Under the pieces are notes generated by a model. That model was not told the origin of the DNA and did not search any database. It was given only the letters and a program-made list of their open reading frames with translations. Positions 11,327 to 23,104 of a stretch of 64,000 nucleotides of DNA are shown here, in pieces. Made by a program: the position numbers and the translations under genes. Origin of the DNA: Heligmosomoides polygyrus polygyrus (lineage: Eukaryota; Nematoda; Chromadorea; Rhabditida; Heligmosomidae); assembly GCA_947396885.1 (NCBI GenBank), contig OX377204.1:49215139-49279138 (forward strand). Direction: 5' to 3'. Position 1 is the stretch's first letter, and every line of letters begins with the position of its first letter.

Positions 11327-11450
11327 ATTTGCTGTGGCCGGCCGGTGGACATGCCCATGCCTTATCCTTCCTAGACTACTCTAGAACCAATCCACCAATT
11401 TCGGAGGGGATGAAAGACTTGGTTGGCATGCGTGGGACCTCAAGAGGCCC
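11327..11450 (-). mobile_element. degenerate SINE fragment
   Basis: The minus strand carries the central block of the SINE (complement of GCTGTGGCCGGCCGGTGGAC through ACTTGGTTGGCATGCGTGGG). Both ends are missing. It lies close to and inverted relative to the copy at 11014-11244. Confidence 0.55.
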
Positions 11451-11760
11451 AGTTCGGGGTGCTCATGACATTTCGACAAACGAACAATCACCTTTGTTGC
11501 GGTACTCTGTCTATGGACCAACCTTACCAGTTGGATTTCTTGGGTTTGGTGCCAATTCCTGACCGCCGAGAGATGGAAATCTTTGTCGGACTGAGTGGCA
11601 AGCGAAAAAGCTTAGATATCGCAGAGCCTCCTGTGAAAACTGACATCTTCGCTGACGGGAAACAGGCACCTTTCACTCCTCTGAGTTCCCATTGTGAGAT
11701 TGTGAAAACCTAAGTCGAAATTCCCTCATGATCTTTGAAACGAAGACCTTTCACTGAACT

Positions 11761-11960
11761 CCAAGAGGTGGAAGCGGGTATCGGCTTCCTAACCAAACCT
11801 CGTTCGGATCGTCACAGCCGAGCGGTTGGCGTTCCTCACTTGAATCCACATCTCCGACGTCGGCCACGGGAGACGCTAAGGGGCGCAGTTCGTCAGGGCG
11901 GCGAGCACTTCGCGATGACACGTCGCTTAGCGTGCTGTCGCTGGCTGCGACGACCTTAGT
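11761..11960 (+). other. possible Ser-rich coding exon
   Basis: An open + strand frame with GC-rich third positions reads a Ser/Thr/Gly-rich, protein-like stretch (for example SSLESTSPTSATGDAKG). Position and composition would suit a disordered N-terminal part of the sulfurtransferase precursor. I could not find splice sites whose phases agree with its neighbours, and the antisense frame is also open for 75 codons. Treat as a hint. Confidence 0.2.
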
Positions 11961-12172
11961 TGCGGTCACAGTGCTCATAGATTTATTTCACTGACAGATG
12001 CCCCCAGAAGTGTAGGTCGCGAGAAAAAAGTTCGCGCTGCTGCTATCACGCCGGCAGTTCATCTCCATCTCCTCTCCTCGCTCGCTCGGATTTCCCCAGC
12101 ACTGTGTTTGTCTGGTTCCGCTAACCCTCAACTCCTCTCAACATTACGGCAATCACTGACTCGAACGACAAC

Positions 12173-12280
12173 TTGGATGCGACCAGTGCGCAAACCCCAA
12201 AGACGCGGACACTGACCATCGAGTCCGAGGAGATGTCTGTCGTAGTGCTGCAGCATCCGCTCATCTCGCAAGGTTCCCAG
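12173..12280 (+). CDS. sulfurtransferase gene, N-terminal exon (start unresolved)
   Basis: The frame ends in phase 0 at a good donor CAG|GTGAGA (12281) and joins exon 15240-15311. The peptide is hydrophilic then hydrophobic (KTRTLTIESEEMSVVVLQHP). The frame is open back to a stop at 12122, with no ATG before 12232 (the M of EEM). Either translation of one isoform starts at 12232, or an unusual acceptor such as ACCAG at 12186 is used. There is no TTTCAG-like acceptor close by. Confidence 0.5.
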
Positions 12281-14424
12281 GTGAGACGTCGTTTAGAGAC
12301 AGCAACCCACAGTACGAGATCGAGCACAGCTTCTTTCGCCTCGGCTATGATTGCTCCTCCTCGTCAAATTTTTTATGAGTGCTGTTTTGCACAAAATCTA
12401 GCTAAACGACACAAAAAGAAGCGGAATCACCGAACGAAACACATGGCAGCCGTTCTTTCGGGCGCAACATTTGTGTCTTTGCAAAAAATTCTTGTAGTAT
12501 GCATTTTCGAACAAACTTCGAAATAAAAACTAACGCTAAAAATTATTTTCTCTCTTCACCTTGACAGAGGAGAAATCCTTCCTGGTGCTTCAGGTTTGTT
12601 TGCGGGTAGACATTTATGGCTTCATTAGGTGACAGTAATTAAGAGGGAACGGTGGGCCGCGGATGAAAAATTGCAAAAATCATTCAAGAAAATCGGAAGG
12701 CATCCGAAAGGCAGAATTGAAGAGAAAGTGAACGAAGCGATTGGAAATTGCAGTTTCTTCTCACGGAAAGTTAGTTTTTAGAGTCGAAAATAACTTTTAA
12801 AAAGACTTCGTTGCCTAGAATAAGACAATTCTTGTATGGAATGAACTAAGCATTTCCTTGCGAGAGCTTTTTTCTAGGACCCTTTATCACATCCTGTTTT
12901 AGAAATATTCACTTTCATTAGCTGCCATAAACAGTACAGCCTTGCTTTCAGGGATATTCATTTATTTAAACGTCTACTGACAGTTATTACGTGTGCAATT
13001 GTTTATTGGTAGGTCGCTTTCATTTAGCCTATTCTAGTCGTACTGCAGGTGCTGATCTTGAAGATACTCCCATGATGATGTTCACGAAAATTGGGAATAC
13101 TCTGGTACCTGAGAAAAGCGGCAGGAAGGCTTGTGATCCGAAATAACGCCAATGTATTATTGCCTGCTGAGATGTATTGCAATAGGTTTTGCTAATGGAG
13201 ACATTAACCTGAATTCGTTATCAAAGTGGGGTCAATGAGAAAAGACAATGGCTAAAGGATGAAGGCCGACGTAAACTAATTCCTTGTGTTCCACTTCTAT
13301 AAATATTCTGAAAGCGTTGAAGCATATTCAGTTACCCCTCATAAGATTAGACTTGCAGTGAACAGCCGATGGACAAATCAATGTTATATCCTTCCCAGAT
13401 CCTGGTAACAGTTACCGACCACGTGACGGATGGGAAAACTCTTTGGCCTGGAGTGACTTGGAGCCTCAAGCCAATTCTTGGTGTGCAGACGTAAATGCTG
13501 GCGCCTCATTCGGCTACGCTATATCCACATTAAGGAGAAGGGTTCAGATGTCGAGGAAGCAATGGTCCGGGTGGTGATCAGGTGTAATGCCTTTCCGAGC
13601 GGGATGTGTTTTGTTGTCGCACTCCATGAGCCACCCTTTCAGATGATTCGTTAACTGAAATGGTAATCGCTACACAAATTCCGCGGCTTTACTTTCCAAT
13701 GTTTTCCCATTGCATCATTTTCGCTGGTATATCACTTCCACACTCCAGAAGAGCATGACACGAAAACAATGTGGTGAAGGCAACTATGTACACTGCGCTA
13801 ATCGAGATGGAGGAGTCAACACATTTCCATGACCTCAAGAATTTTTTTCGACGTTACAAACCGAAATATGCTCCCGTAAAAAGACGGCAACGAGCTCTCT
13901 TCTCACACTTCCGACAGATTAATTGAAGAACCCTCAGCAATAACTATGAGCTTTCAACAGGACAACATATTAGGCATTAAACTGCAGCGCTTTATCCATT
14001 AAAACAACGTTCTAGCGCGGCTAGCGTAGCTACATATTGCATCTCCATCTATGCAAAACCCATGACTCATGAATTCATGAATTATTGTATCAGTTGGACA
14101 CTCCTCGATCACTTGACAGCTCCGCAATGCCATGTGATCGGCTCTCAACGTATTCCGGGGGTGAGTGCAGCGGAAGTCCCATCCGGCAGCCGATTCTTAA
14201 CGCAAATTTAGTTCATGACCTACTTTCTCGAAGGTCATCCCGCTACTCACTGAAAGATTACAGCGGGCCAAGACAAAACGGGGAGCGTCGTCGCCGGGTG
14301 AATAGCATCGATGGCAGGGTGTTTCCAAGAAACCGCGACTGACTACATATCCAGTTGAGCGGATGATTGGAGACTACCACTTGCATCTGAGGAATCCTGC
14401 TGCCTAGTAATTGGCGGCCGAAAT
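12281..14424. other. intronic stretch, one SINE relic
   Basis: Apart from a degraded SINE at 13360-13500 I see no coding sequence or known repeat family in this 2.1 kb. Confidence 0.35.
13360..13500 (-). mobile_element. very degenerate SINE fragment
   Basis: The minus strand holds in order the blocks complementary to GCCGATGGACAAATC, TATATCCTTCCCAGA, GGTAACAGTTACCGACC and GATGGGAAAACTC, each a mutated form of the SINE consensus seen at 53351-53654. Oldest-looking copy in the window. Confidence 0.45.
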
Positions 14425-15210
14425 GTGGTCTCTCTCCCTGACTGCAAACTACAGAATTCAGCACTTAGAGTAGTTGGCGAGATTCGCGATCTTCGATTTT
14501 TAATACACAGAAATCTTAGTTTTGATACTCATTACAAATCTCTGGTACAAATGCAACTTTTCGCACCTACAACCTCCAAAGTTTTGAAGAGCAATAATCC
14601 TGATCTCCTTTTGCGTGCTTACAAAACATATGTGCGGCCGATAGCTGCATTCGGAACAACTGTGTTCAACCCTCCCAAGAAGAAGGACATCGGCATGCTC
14701 GAAAGAATTCCGAATAATTTCACACGCAACACAGTAATGAGGTGCTTTGGCATGGACTACTCGCGCTAACCCAGATGGCCGAGAAGGAAACAGGACGTTG
14801 GGATTAAGGTCTCTTGAATGTAGAAGAAAATCATCCGATCTCAAGATGCTTTTCAAGATTCTATCCTACAAGGTGCACATAAACCCGTGCACATTTTTCC
14901 GAGGCCATCTGTCTATGTAGAACAATGAGGGGTAAGCTTCGGCTATATGCATCGGTAGCGAGGACCTCAGTCAGGTCAACGTTCTTGACCTATAGGAGTT
15001 TGCGGAAGTTCGGCTTACTTCTGACACAAAACGAGAACCTCTTAGGATTGCCTGACTCACTCGCTTGATTGTTGACTAGCGTTGCGTTGCTGTTGCTGTT
15101 TCCGTTCTCAATTACTGATGCACACCTAGTTCGCAAACTTTGCGTTGTTAATTTCCAATGTTTTTTGTTATCTGCGTGGCTACCACCACGCTGTGAATCA
15201 ATAAATAAAT
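14425..15210 (+). pseudogene. CR1-like LINE, 3' fragment
   Basis: The frame 14425-14769 matches the C-terminal part of CR1/Jockey-like reverse transcriptases: a thumb-region stretch followed by LLLRAYKTYVRPIAAFGTTV and a conserved L-E-R-I/V-x-x-x-F-T-R. Similar segments occur at 47440-47640 and 61160-61300. The 3' part runs to a short tail AATAAATAAAT at 15199-15209. The rest of the element is missing (5' truncation). Confidence 0.7.
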
Positions 15211-15239
15211 CATCAAAGTGCCGAAGATTTTCTCAACAG

Positions 15240-15311
15240 GTTGTGAACGCGCTGCCGCCTGTGCCTCCTCCAGCAAAGCCAACGCACCTGGCTATCCACA
15301 ACACCAAAAAG
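15240..15311 (+). CDS. sulfurtransferase gene, proline-rich linker exon
   Basis: Twenty-four codons between acceptor TTTCTCAACAG and donor AAAAAG|GTGTGC, phase 0 both sides. It encodes NALPPVPPPAKPTHLAIHN and two lysines, a proline-rich juxtamembrane segment. It joins seamlessly to the membrane-helix exon 55 bases downstream. The short intron between them is typical of nematodes. Confidence 0.7.
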
Positions 15312-15366
15312 GTGTGCTAAATCGTTGCTTTCCCGCGAGAGGCACTAGAACAAAACGTGTTTCCAG

Positions 15367-15504
15367 CGACCAACTCCAAGATGGCGAGTGATTCTGGTCT
15401 CTGGAGGCATCACAGCGATCTTTCTCATTCTTCTGGTCACCATTATTGGACTGCTACTGCTCGGCTCAAGGACGGGCTCTCCATTCTATCATCTGAACGA
15501 TGAG
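15367..15504 (+). CDS. sulfurtransferase gene, transmembrane-anchor exon
   Basis: Forty-six codons between a consensus acceptor GTTTCCAG and donor GAG|GTAGGT, phase 0. It encodes a basic start (RPTPRWR) and a strongly hydrophobic helix of about 22 residues (GITAIFLILLVTIIGLLLLG), then HLNDE. Positive residues before the helix suggest a type II anchor (N-terminus in the cytosol), which would put the enzyme domains in a lumen or outside. That topology is inferred from the positive-inside rule only. Confidence 0.75.
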
Positions 15505-15837
15505 GTAGGTGTGCTGGAACAGCCTCAGTTCTGAACTTACCGTTAGAGCGCTACGCAGGAGAGTGACGAAGGAGGTGGTCTCATACGAATGCTCAGGGAA
15601 ATTTGAACTAATTGCATTGCCTCTTGGTGGGACGCCCTACACGCAGCACCCGACGTTAGTTTCCGTACCCAAGTTTGACAAGGAGGCTACGTTGGTAAAG
15701 GTTTTTGAAGAATTCCGTTGTGCAAAAGTTATTCCAGCACTGTATATGCACGCAGAAGATAAGCATTTATTTATGATACCCAGTTTGGAGTGGGACATTC
15801 TACATTCTACGGAAAAATCCGTCGCAACGGTCGCATG

Positions 15838-18515
15838 CTCATAACTCCTTCAATTTTAAGTTGTTTGCGAAACTGTTGGCACCGTTCGATTTCTCTCTTC
15901 GAGATCTACACAAACATATATAATACTTTACCAGATCGCCACGTTTTCGCCGCGGGTGGTCTAAAAAATAACTGCAGCAGGCTTTGGCGATTAGAGCACC
16001 TTATTTCCCACGACGTGCATGATTTCGAAGTATCTCAGGCATGGCGTACGTTTCCTGTGCTCTGTCATGCCTGGAATGCTCCGAGAGTGCGCTGCGCGCA
16101 ATGTATACAGGATCGAACCTATCAATCGAGTGTTAGAAAGCATGTTCACTTCGCTTCTATCTACCCTTACTGGAAAATGTGAAGCCTTTAAGCTTATTTC
16201 GAACTGTTTGGGGAATTTCATCAGAAATTTTCAGACGCTCTACTCGGACTTGCTCCAATCTATCCCGGCGAGACGTTAAGTGTGCGCCGTGTGCAATGCG
16301 TATAGAGTTGAACCTATCAATCGATGGGGTTCGCAACTGGTTCACCGATTTTGCTCAAAGTTCGTATAGGGGCAGGGATTCATTCGCTGTGCATTTCCGA
16401 AGTTAATTTGGACATTACGGCAGGAGACCGCCCATACCTGAGGGTGATCACTGATCCTGACCCGACCACCCTTAATTATCCAGAAGAAAATCCATAACCT
16501 ACCGAAATCGGCGGAATTTTCAAAAACGGACGTCGGTTTCGGAATCAGCACCCCAAATAACCCCAATATGATTTTGGACGAAAAAATTTGGCCAACTTCG
16601 AAATTATCGATTTTCGATGACGTCATCGTCCGCGCGGGCTCGGCCTAGGGCGCCCCGTCCTCGAAGGTAAATTGTCAAAAAGTCGATTCTTCTGAAATGG
16701 TCGAGATTAAAATCGTTCGATAGAGCTTTTCGTGTTGAAGCTAACGGTGTTATTGCGAGTGTTGAAAACTCAAATGTGGGCGAATAATGACGCGGGAAAC
16801 CTCAAACGCTAAAACACCGCCGCCCTAAAACGGCAGATGGGGCTAAGGCGGTTTAGGCAGCTGGGGAGTTGCGAGCACGTCGTGGTAAAGAACCTCGAGC
16901 GTTCTGCTCGCCTGCGCATTTGTAGCCCGTTAGTTCTCTGCGTCTTCCCGAACGAGTCGACTGAAATTGTAAAAAATTGTGTCACACGAGGCTAACCTGC
17001 ATTTTCGCACTGGTGTAACTTTGTACAATCATAAGCGACATTACTGAATTTCAGGGAACTACTAGAACATTTTGCTGTCTACAAAATCCACAAACTGCAA
17101 CCGGAAAGGTTCACAGATGACAAAGTTATCGCGCTCAGAACACGCCCGCGCGTGCAATTTAGCACAACAACGGTCGATGTTCTCCTCGCTCTTACTCGTC
17201 TACATTACAGTTTTCCCTACTCCCAATAACACCATTCAATTCAGCACAAAAGGCTCTATTGAAAGGTGTCAAGAGTAGCCCAGCTCGAAGATATCGATTT
17301 TCGATGACGTCATCGTCCCTCTGCAGCAGCCTCGCCCTCGATGCGAGTCTGTCAAAAAATCGATATTTCCAAAATCGGTCGAAATTTATACCGTTTGATA
17401 GCGCTTTTTATGCTGAACAGAAGGTTCGATTGCGAGTGTCGAACACTCAAATCTGGGCGAGTGAGAGCACAAGAAACTCTAACCGCTATCTTTCACCGCT
17501 AAACTGGCATCTGAGGCTAAGCCAATTTAAAAAACTGAGGAATTCTGAGCACGTTATCGTAAAGTACCTTAAGGGCTCTGTTTGCTTATGCATTTCAAGG
17601 CCGTTTGCTAGCCGGATCTTTCCGCAGTGGTCCACCGAATTCGAAAAAAAAAATGCGTCACTTAAGCCTCACCTGCAATTTCGCACACCTGTAACATCCC
17701 CTCTTCCTAAGCTACACCGTTCTACTTTAACGTACTACTAGTCCATTTCACTGCCTACAAGACTCACAAGTTGCAGCCGAAACAATTCGAACTTCAAGGA
17801 GTTATTGCGCTCCGAACACGCCCGCGCGTACAATTTGCAAGCTGTCGCTCCCCTCGATTGAAAGGTTCGATTCTATATGCATTGCTCTCGGCGCACTCTA
17901 AAGGCTAGCTGGACTGCCTTGGAGCAATTCTTTAGCAAGACGGCTGGAAATTTATGATAGAACTCCCAAACGCTCACTCCACCAGTTGCGAACCCAGTCG
18001 ATTGATAGGTTCATCTCTATACGCATTGCACACGGCGCACACTTTAGTCTCGCCGGGACAGATTGGAGCAATTCCCGAACAGGGCGGCTGGAAATTTCTG
18101 ATAAAATTCTCCAAACAGTTCGAAATAAGCTTAAAGGCTTTACATTTTCCAGTAAGGGCAGATAGAAGCGAAGTGAACATGCTTTTTAACACTCGATTGA
18201 TAGGTTCGATCCTGTATGCATTGTGCGCGGCTCACTCTTGGAGCATTCCAGGCATGACAGAGCACAAGCAACGTACGCCATGCCTGAAATCTCCGAAATC
18301 ATGCACGTCCTGGGAAATAAGGGGCTCTAATCGCAAGAGCCTGCTGCAGTTATTTTTAGGCCACCCACAGCGAAATTGCAAAGTTCTATATATGCTTGTG
18401 TAGATCTCGAGGAGAGACGAATCAAACGGTGTCAACAGTTCTTCAATCAACTTAAAATTAAAGGAATTATGAGCATGCGACGTCTTTTTGACCGCGCGAC
18501 GCGGGCGGTATTGTA
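15838..18515. mobile_element. large foldback element, copy A (internally deleted)
   Basis: The arms start CATGCTCATAACTCCTTCAA (15834) and mirror at the right side (to 18515, ending in GGGCGGTATTGTA). The left arm keeps about 500 bases and the right arm over 2 kb, so one arm has lost most of its length. The unit from 16418 rightwards matches the right arm of copy B (30196-32633) through TGATCCTGACCCGACC, the TGACGTCA sites (16618, 17305) and the TCGATTGATAGGTTCGAT blocks. No coding capacity was seen. Confidence 0.75.
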
Positions 18516-18778
18516 TGTTCACCTTCGTAGCGGAATCCGCTTTTCTGGTGACATAAAGTCACCTTTCTCAATCCAGCGCTAAATCAAGGTGGACACCAGT
18601 TGCTTTCAAGCCGACATGTAACGTGCCCTTCAGGAGCCCTCTAGGATTAGGAACGTTTCCGAGACGATTGTTCCGACACCACTGCTTATCTTGAAATTCC
18701 ACAGAAAATGAGTCTGAAGCCATGTCCTATGTCCCTTTGTGTGAACAATAAATACTATAGAATAAAATGAACATCACA

Positions 18779-18875
18779 TGACAAAGCATAAGGGACGGTG
18801 TTATTCATCTCCTTAGTTGGAAGTGCCACACATTCTACTTCTACAGAATGTCGTGGAGACAATCCGATGAATCTA
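18779..18875 (-). mobile_element. SINE 3' fragment
   Basis: The sequence AAGGGACGGTGTTATTCATC through CTACAGAATGTCGTGGAGAC is the complement of the SINE 3' end (ATCC tail side first). The remaining 200 bases are absent. Confidence 0.6.
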
Positions 18876-19157
18876 AAATGTTGAAAAACTTCAATGAGCT
18901 GAGCATTCAGTGCCAAAATATATAAAAAGGCGAAATAAACCTGTTGAGTTAGGCAGATTCTCTCGCATACGTACACGACTACACTAATGATAAGAAGAAG
19001 AGCGCACACTTCATAAGTGATACAGAACCTTCTAATGGGGAAATTGATGTTGTGGGAAATCTCAGCTAACAATAGACCAAGTAGCATACTGTATGCTTCC
19101 ATGCTGGAAGTACTGAGCGTTCACACATTCTACATAACAGGCTCGTTATTAGTTTAG

Positions 19158-19466
19158 GAATCCCCGTACGATGCCTCACCGCTGAACGCACCAACATTCC
19201 CGAAGAAATACGAAGCCGACATCACCGCAAACCATCTCCTAACTCTGCTGATCACCAAGCGGAAGCTCTGCCTGTTCGAGGCGAGCACTGGCGACGAGGC
19301 CATGAGCAGGTGGCTTGGCAAACAGCACCAAAGCGCTTCCTTCATTCATGACCTCTACGCTGTTCAGAGAACAGTTCCTCACCGAACACATTGAATCGGC
19401 ACGGCTGCTCTACCACTCCAATCTGAGTCACTCTGGCGTGCCAGTTCATCCGCTTCAGTTTCAAAG
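19158..19466 (+). CDS. sulfurtransferase gene, start of rhodanese domain 1 (one-base frameshift)
   Basis: The exon begins after TTTAG and continues the reading from the membrane exon (HLNDE joined to ESPYDASPLN). It contains the first strand of rhodanese domain 1 (ITANHLLTLL, then CLFEAST) and the helix with EHIESARLLY. Near 19362 the frame must slip by one base: before it reads FIHDLYA, after it FREQFLTEHIESARLL. Unslipped, translation stops at 19392. The exon length (309) is one base too long for the phases on both sides. The donor is AAAG|GTACGC. Confidence 0.75.
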
Positions 19467-19647
19467 GTACGCTGCGCTATGAGCGGGGTTTTTTCAGTAG
19501 TCGTATTGAGCGGTCGCCTGGACCGTTTAAAGCAGCATCCTCAAACCATCGTACTATATATGTGCGGCACTTTCGCGCCTCAGCAGCGTTATCAAGCTTG
19601 CAGGTATTTTTTCAAATCGATGGTATATAGATTGTGTTGACTGGCAG

Positions 19648-19826
19648 TGGGGTCCAGGGGCCGAATTCATCAATGACCTACAGCAATTTAACAGAGAAAA
19701 TTACAGCCGAAAACCCTGATACCGCGGCCTATCAAGCGATATGGTGAGCGATAATCCGCGTTATCTGGGTTTTTTGCCGTGTATTCTCTGTTAAAGTTAT
19801 GTAAGTCGTTGACGAATCCGACCCCA
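19648..19826. mobile_element. foldback MITE in intron
   Basis: Two 75-base arms are inverted complements with scattered mismatches: GGGGTCCAGGGGCCGAATTC on the left and GACGAATCCGACCCC on the right, and both contain TTTAACAGAGAA or its complement. A 28-base loop separates them. The two exons around it are intact apart from the frameshift noted. No coding capacity; superfamily not determined. Confidence 0.65.
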
Positions 19827-19887
19827 GAAAGTTTAGCATTGTAGGTCTCTGCCAGCTGCGTGGTTTATTGAGACCAGCACATTTCAG

Positions 19888-19984
19888 ATACACCCGTTCT
19901 CTCGGAGTTGACAACGACTGCCACGTCGTCCTCTATGATCGAGGTCAAATGATTTGGAGCACTTACGCGGCCTGGATTTTCAAG
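19888..19984 (+). CDS. sulfurtransferase gene, rhodanese domain 1 core
   Basis: Acceptor CACATTTCAG, donor AAG|GTATTT. It completes a split Arg codon and encodes YTRSLGVDNDCHVVLYDRGQ followed by MIWSTYAAWIFK. This is the conserved domain 1 signature: G-V-x-x-x-x-x-V-V-x-Y-D-R-G and an aromatic helix. It ends in phase 0. The next exon is 13.2 kb away because of the foldback, RTE and other insertions in the intron. Confidence 0.85.
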
Positions 19985-20778
19985 GTATTTCCGAGGTCGA
20001 GAACATATCCTTCGCCCGTACCATGAGCGAACTACCGAAACCACATCAGCTTGGATTACATGCTCTCTTCACGCAAGTGGGGGAGAGCATGGAACCTGGC
20101 TGGCATTCCAGGCTGGAGCAATTTTAAGACGGGTAAGCTAAATGCACCGCATCCCGAACGGGTGCACGGAACTAAGGTGGATGCGGTTTCGGCACTTCCG
20201 TCCTCAGGTCGCTTTCGCCACATGGCCTCTGTAACTGCGAAGGGCAAATTTTGTGTACATTCCCTGACAATAGAGCGGCATGCATCGTCTGTTCCGCTGC
20301 CGAATTTTTAGGTTTACAGAGGACTTAAGAAGGCCGAACCCGAATGACTTTACTGCTGAGCACAATGGCTAGCTTGGATACTTCTGGTGCTTCAGTAGTG
20401 GGGCAGCGTCCCTGGGTATGCGAATTGGATGAACATCTCTATATTGAAACGCTTCAAGGGTTTCAGGTGCAGCATACGCTTTCATTCCTTCATCATTGCT
20501 CTTCTACGTGTGCCTGCTGCCATTACTGATTTGAGTCATGATGTAATGGGGCACCTTCCGTCTTCCGTTCGCTTTCTTGCATTTCTTTAACCCTTTCACG
20601 AGACGCGAGATTTTCAGGTGACTGCCGTGTGGGACAGCGCGCATTTTTCCCGCGCGCTGATTACTTGAATTATTTTATTTGTATTATTTGTTACCGTCTT
20701 GACCGTAGATACTAGTGGACTTATTGAGTAATATTGTACTATTGAATGCGTGATAACTTTCCATGAACTATTTTTATG
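19985..20778. other. intronic stretch without recognised feature
   Basis: No exon and no repeat family recognised. A short inverted motif GGCATTCCAGGCTGG lies near 20101, of uncertain meaning. Confidence 0.3.
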
Positions 20779-21276
20779 ATGGCCCTCTCTGCCATAGAGG
20801 AGGGCAGGCCTCACAACTGTTCTACACAGCTTGCCTTTGAGCGTCCTGGAGCATCTACGGTCGCAGGAGATCCCTGTAGACTCTGTCCACTTGAACCAGG
20901 CTGCGTTTATCCGTCCCCTGACCGCCTGGTCCACAGTTCCTTCCTCGGATCGGTCAGTTCCGAGATAGTGGAATTCTTCCACCTTCTCGATCGCTTCCCC
21001 TTGGCAGTCTAGGATCGATCCAGCGCACTGCTCAGAGCTGATGAACTTCGTCTTCTTCACGCTCAGGCGTAGGCCGTTGTCTGCGAGGGCTGAGTGGACA
21101 TCACAGAGGGGATACACCAAGGGTCGGCTCCGAGCCCGTTCCTCTTCCTGCTGACGCCTGACTCTATAGTATAACCACTTTGAGGAAGGCCCTCTCAGGA
21201 CGATCCTCTACGCGAACGACATCGCCCTAGTAGCCGATAACAAGGAGGGGCTGGAGGAGAAGGTGCAGGCAGATAG
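20779..21276 (-). pseudogene. RTE LINE fragment with internal inversion
   Basis: From 21100 down to 20779 the minus strand reads the RTE segment beginning ALADNGLRLSVKKTKFISSE through the RT thumb. From 21107 to 21276 the + strand reads the adjacent upstream part: a GSAPSPFLFLL stretch, then the catalytic motif as YANDIALVAD (D-D changed to N-D), ending EEKVQ. In the intact RTE at 27044-30195 these two parts are separated by only four residues. So the 5' part is inverted next to the 3' part, as after twin priming, though the 3' end is lost. Confidence 0.7.
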
Positions 21277-21931
21277 CTCCGTGACAGACGCTCACTAATA
21301 CATGGCTGATGAAATCTACAAGAAAACATGTTTGGAGTTAGAGAGAGCATTGTGCGACTGGGTGGTTCGTTCGAGGAAGGCATCGAAAGCGTGTCTTTAA
21401 TATTCCTTGTGGCAAAACTTCGAAAAGGAATATTACTCTAAAAGAGCTCCGGCTCTTTTAAATGACACCACAGCCTACGACTGAATGTAGCCGGTGTTGT
21501 CGAGGGGAGCATAGAAGCATTTATGTTAGTCCATGTTCTAGCAGCTCGTACTGAGGCTGAGAGCCGTCCTTTCCTGTAGATAACCGTAAAGAACGTCCCA
21601 ACCAGAAATCGTTCTATAGATTAGATTTTGGTCGTATATGTATGACTCTTCTTAGCTATAACAAAGTGCCACTCTGAACATTTAGTCTTTCACGGTAGTT
21701 AACATTGAACAAACTGTTTCTGGAAAATGCCGACTTTGTGAAACTGAAATTTTCTACACCTTTTCAATTTTTCAATGTATCCAACCTTAGACGGTGACCA
21801 AATTCGTGAACAGTACTCAAACAGAGGTCTCACGTTGTACTTGGTAAAAAAAGCCGGGAAGGTGTGGACATGGAGTGTGTTTGGAATGCGCGAAGAATAA
21901 TGTTTAACTTTTTATATGCTGCTATGTGCTA
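21277..21931. other. intronic stretch without recognised feature
   Basis: AT-rich sequence with short open frames only; no family recognised. Confidence 0.3.
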
Positions 21932-22857
21932 CAGGGTGCGTAAAAGTATTGACGCACTGAACGTTAACTTTAAAAATAACAAGACATTATAAAATTTAAC
22001 AAGTTTAGATACAGAATGTCAGCAATGATCTAGCGAACAGAATAGCATCACTTGTATTTTATATGGGCTTCTTTGCTGCGAATGCAGGGGCGAAGACGAC
22101 GAAGAATGGCATCGACAGTGCGCCGCAAGTAGTCGACGTCGATTTCGTTCCATTCTTTGACCAGATCATCCTTCACTGACTTCATACTTTTGCGGGAAGT
22201 AGCGCAAGCCTTGTTCTCCAAAACTTCACATATAGAGTAATTCAGCGGATTCAAATCTGGTCTATGCTGAGGTCATTCCTCTGCAAGAATGAATTCCTCC
22301 AAGTTGGCGCGGCACCACTCCTGAACAATTCTCGACTCTGCGCAGGAATCTAATCCTGCTGGAAGACGTACGGCTTACTCTCGAGGTGGGATTCGAGCCA
22401 AGGAACAGTTGCTTCTTTAAGACGTCAATACAGAGAGTTCTACTGATTTATCTTCACTCCTGTATCCACGAAAACGAGAGGCGCTTGTGACGAATGCACA
22501 AACCATGATACTGGCCGGATGCGCCTCCCTTGCAGCGAGCCTTCCGCCGGAATTAGCACTTCGGAAGTCCTTGAAGAGTGTGTAACACTTTTGCGAGTTG
22601 AATGCACAAGTGCCAAGTCACTGAAGGTCAAAACATGGAACGAAATCGACGTCGACTACTTGCGGAGCACCGTCGATGTCTTTCCTCGGCATCTTCGCCC
22701 CTGCATTCGCAGCAGAGAAGCCCACATAAAATACAAGTGATGCTATTCTGTTCGCTAGATCATTGCTGACATTCTGTATATAAACTTGTTAAATTTTATA
22801 ATGTCTTGTGATTTCTAACGTTTACGTTCAGTACGTCAATACTTTTTACGCACCCTG
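21932..22857. mobile_element. maT-derived foldback element
   Basis: Ends CAGGGTGCGTAAAAGTATTG and its complement, flanked by TA on both sides (21930-21931, 22858-22859). Both outer parts (about 270 bases) are inverted copies of the same maT transposase 3' end. The minus strand at 22048-22254 reads the C-terminus, with the third catalytic position changed to Asn (PLNYS). The + strand at 22600-22740 repeats the same C-terminus (NEIDVDYLR). It is therefore a transposon end duplicated in inverse orientation, possibly mobilised by a maT transposase. Confidence 0.8.
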
Positions 22858-23104
22858 TACTATGCCATCTATGTGTTAGTCAAATGGAAGAGTGTCAGGA
22901 CATCAGATGCCTCGTCTCGGACGGACATATGTCGTACCGCGCACCTCTGTGTCAGCCATTCGAAAAATTACATCCCGCGGATGGTTCTTCCTGTGTACAT
23001 TATAGATGCTTTTTCGTATGAGATATCAAGTCCACATACTGGCCCACGAATGGACAGCATTGAGAGCCAGCTGGAAAATCCCAGTGTTGCTAAACGAGAA
23101 TACT

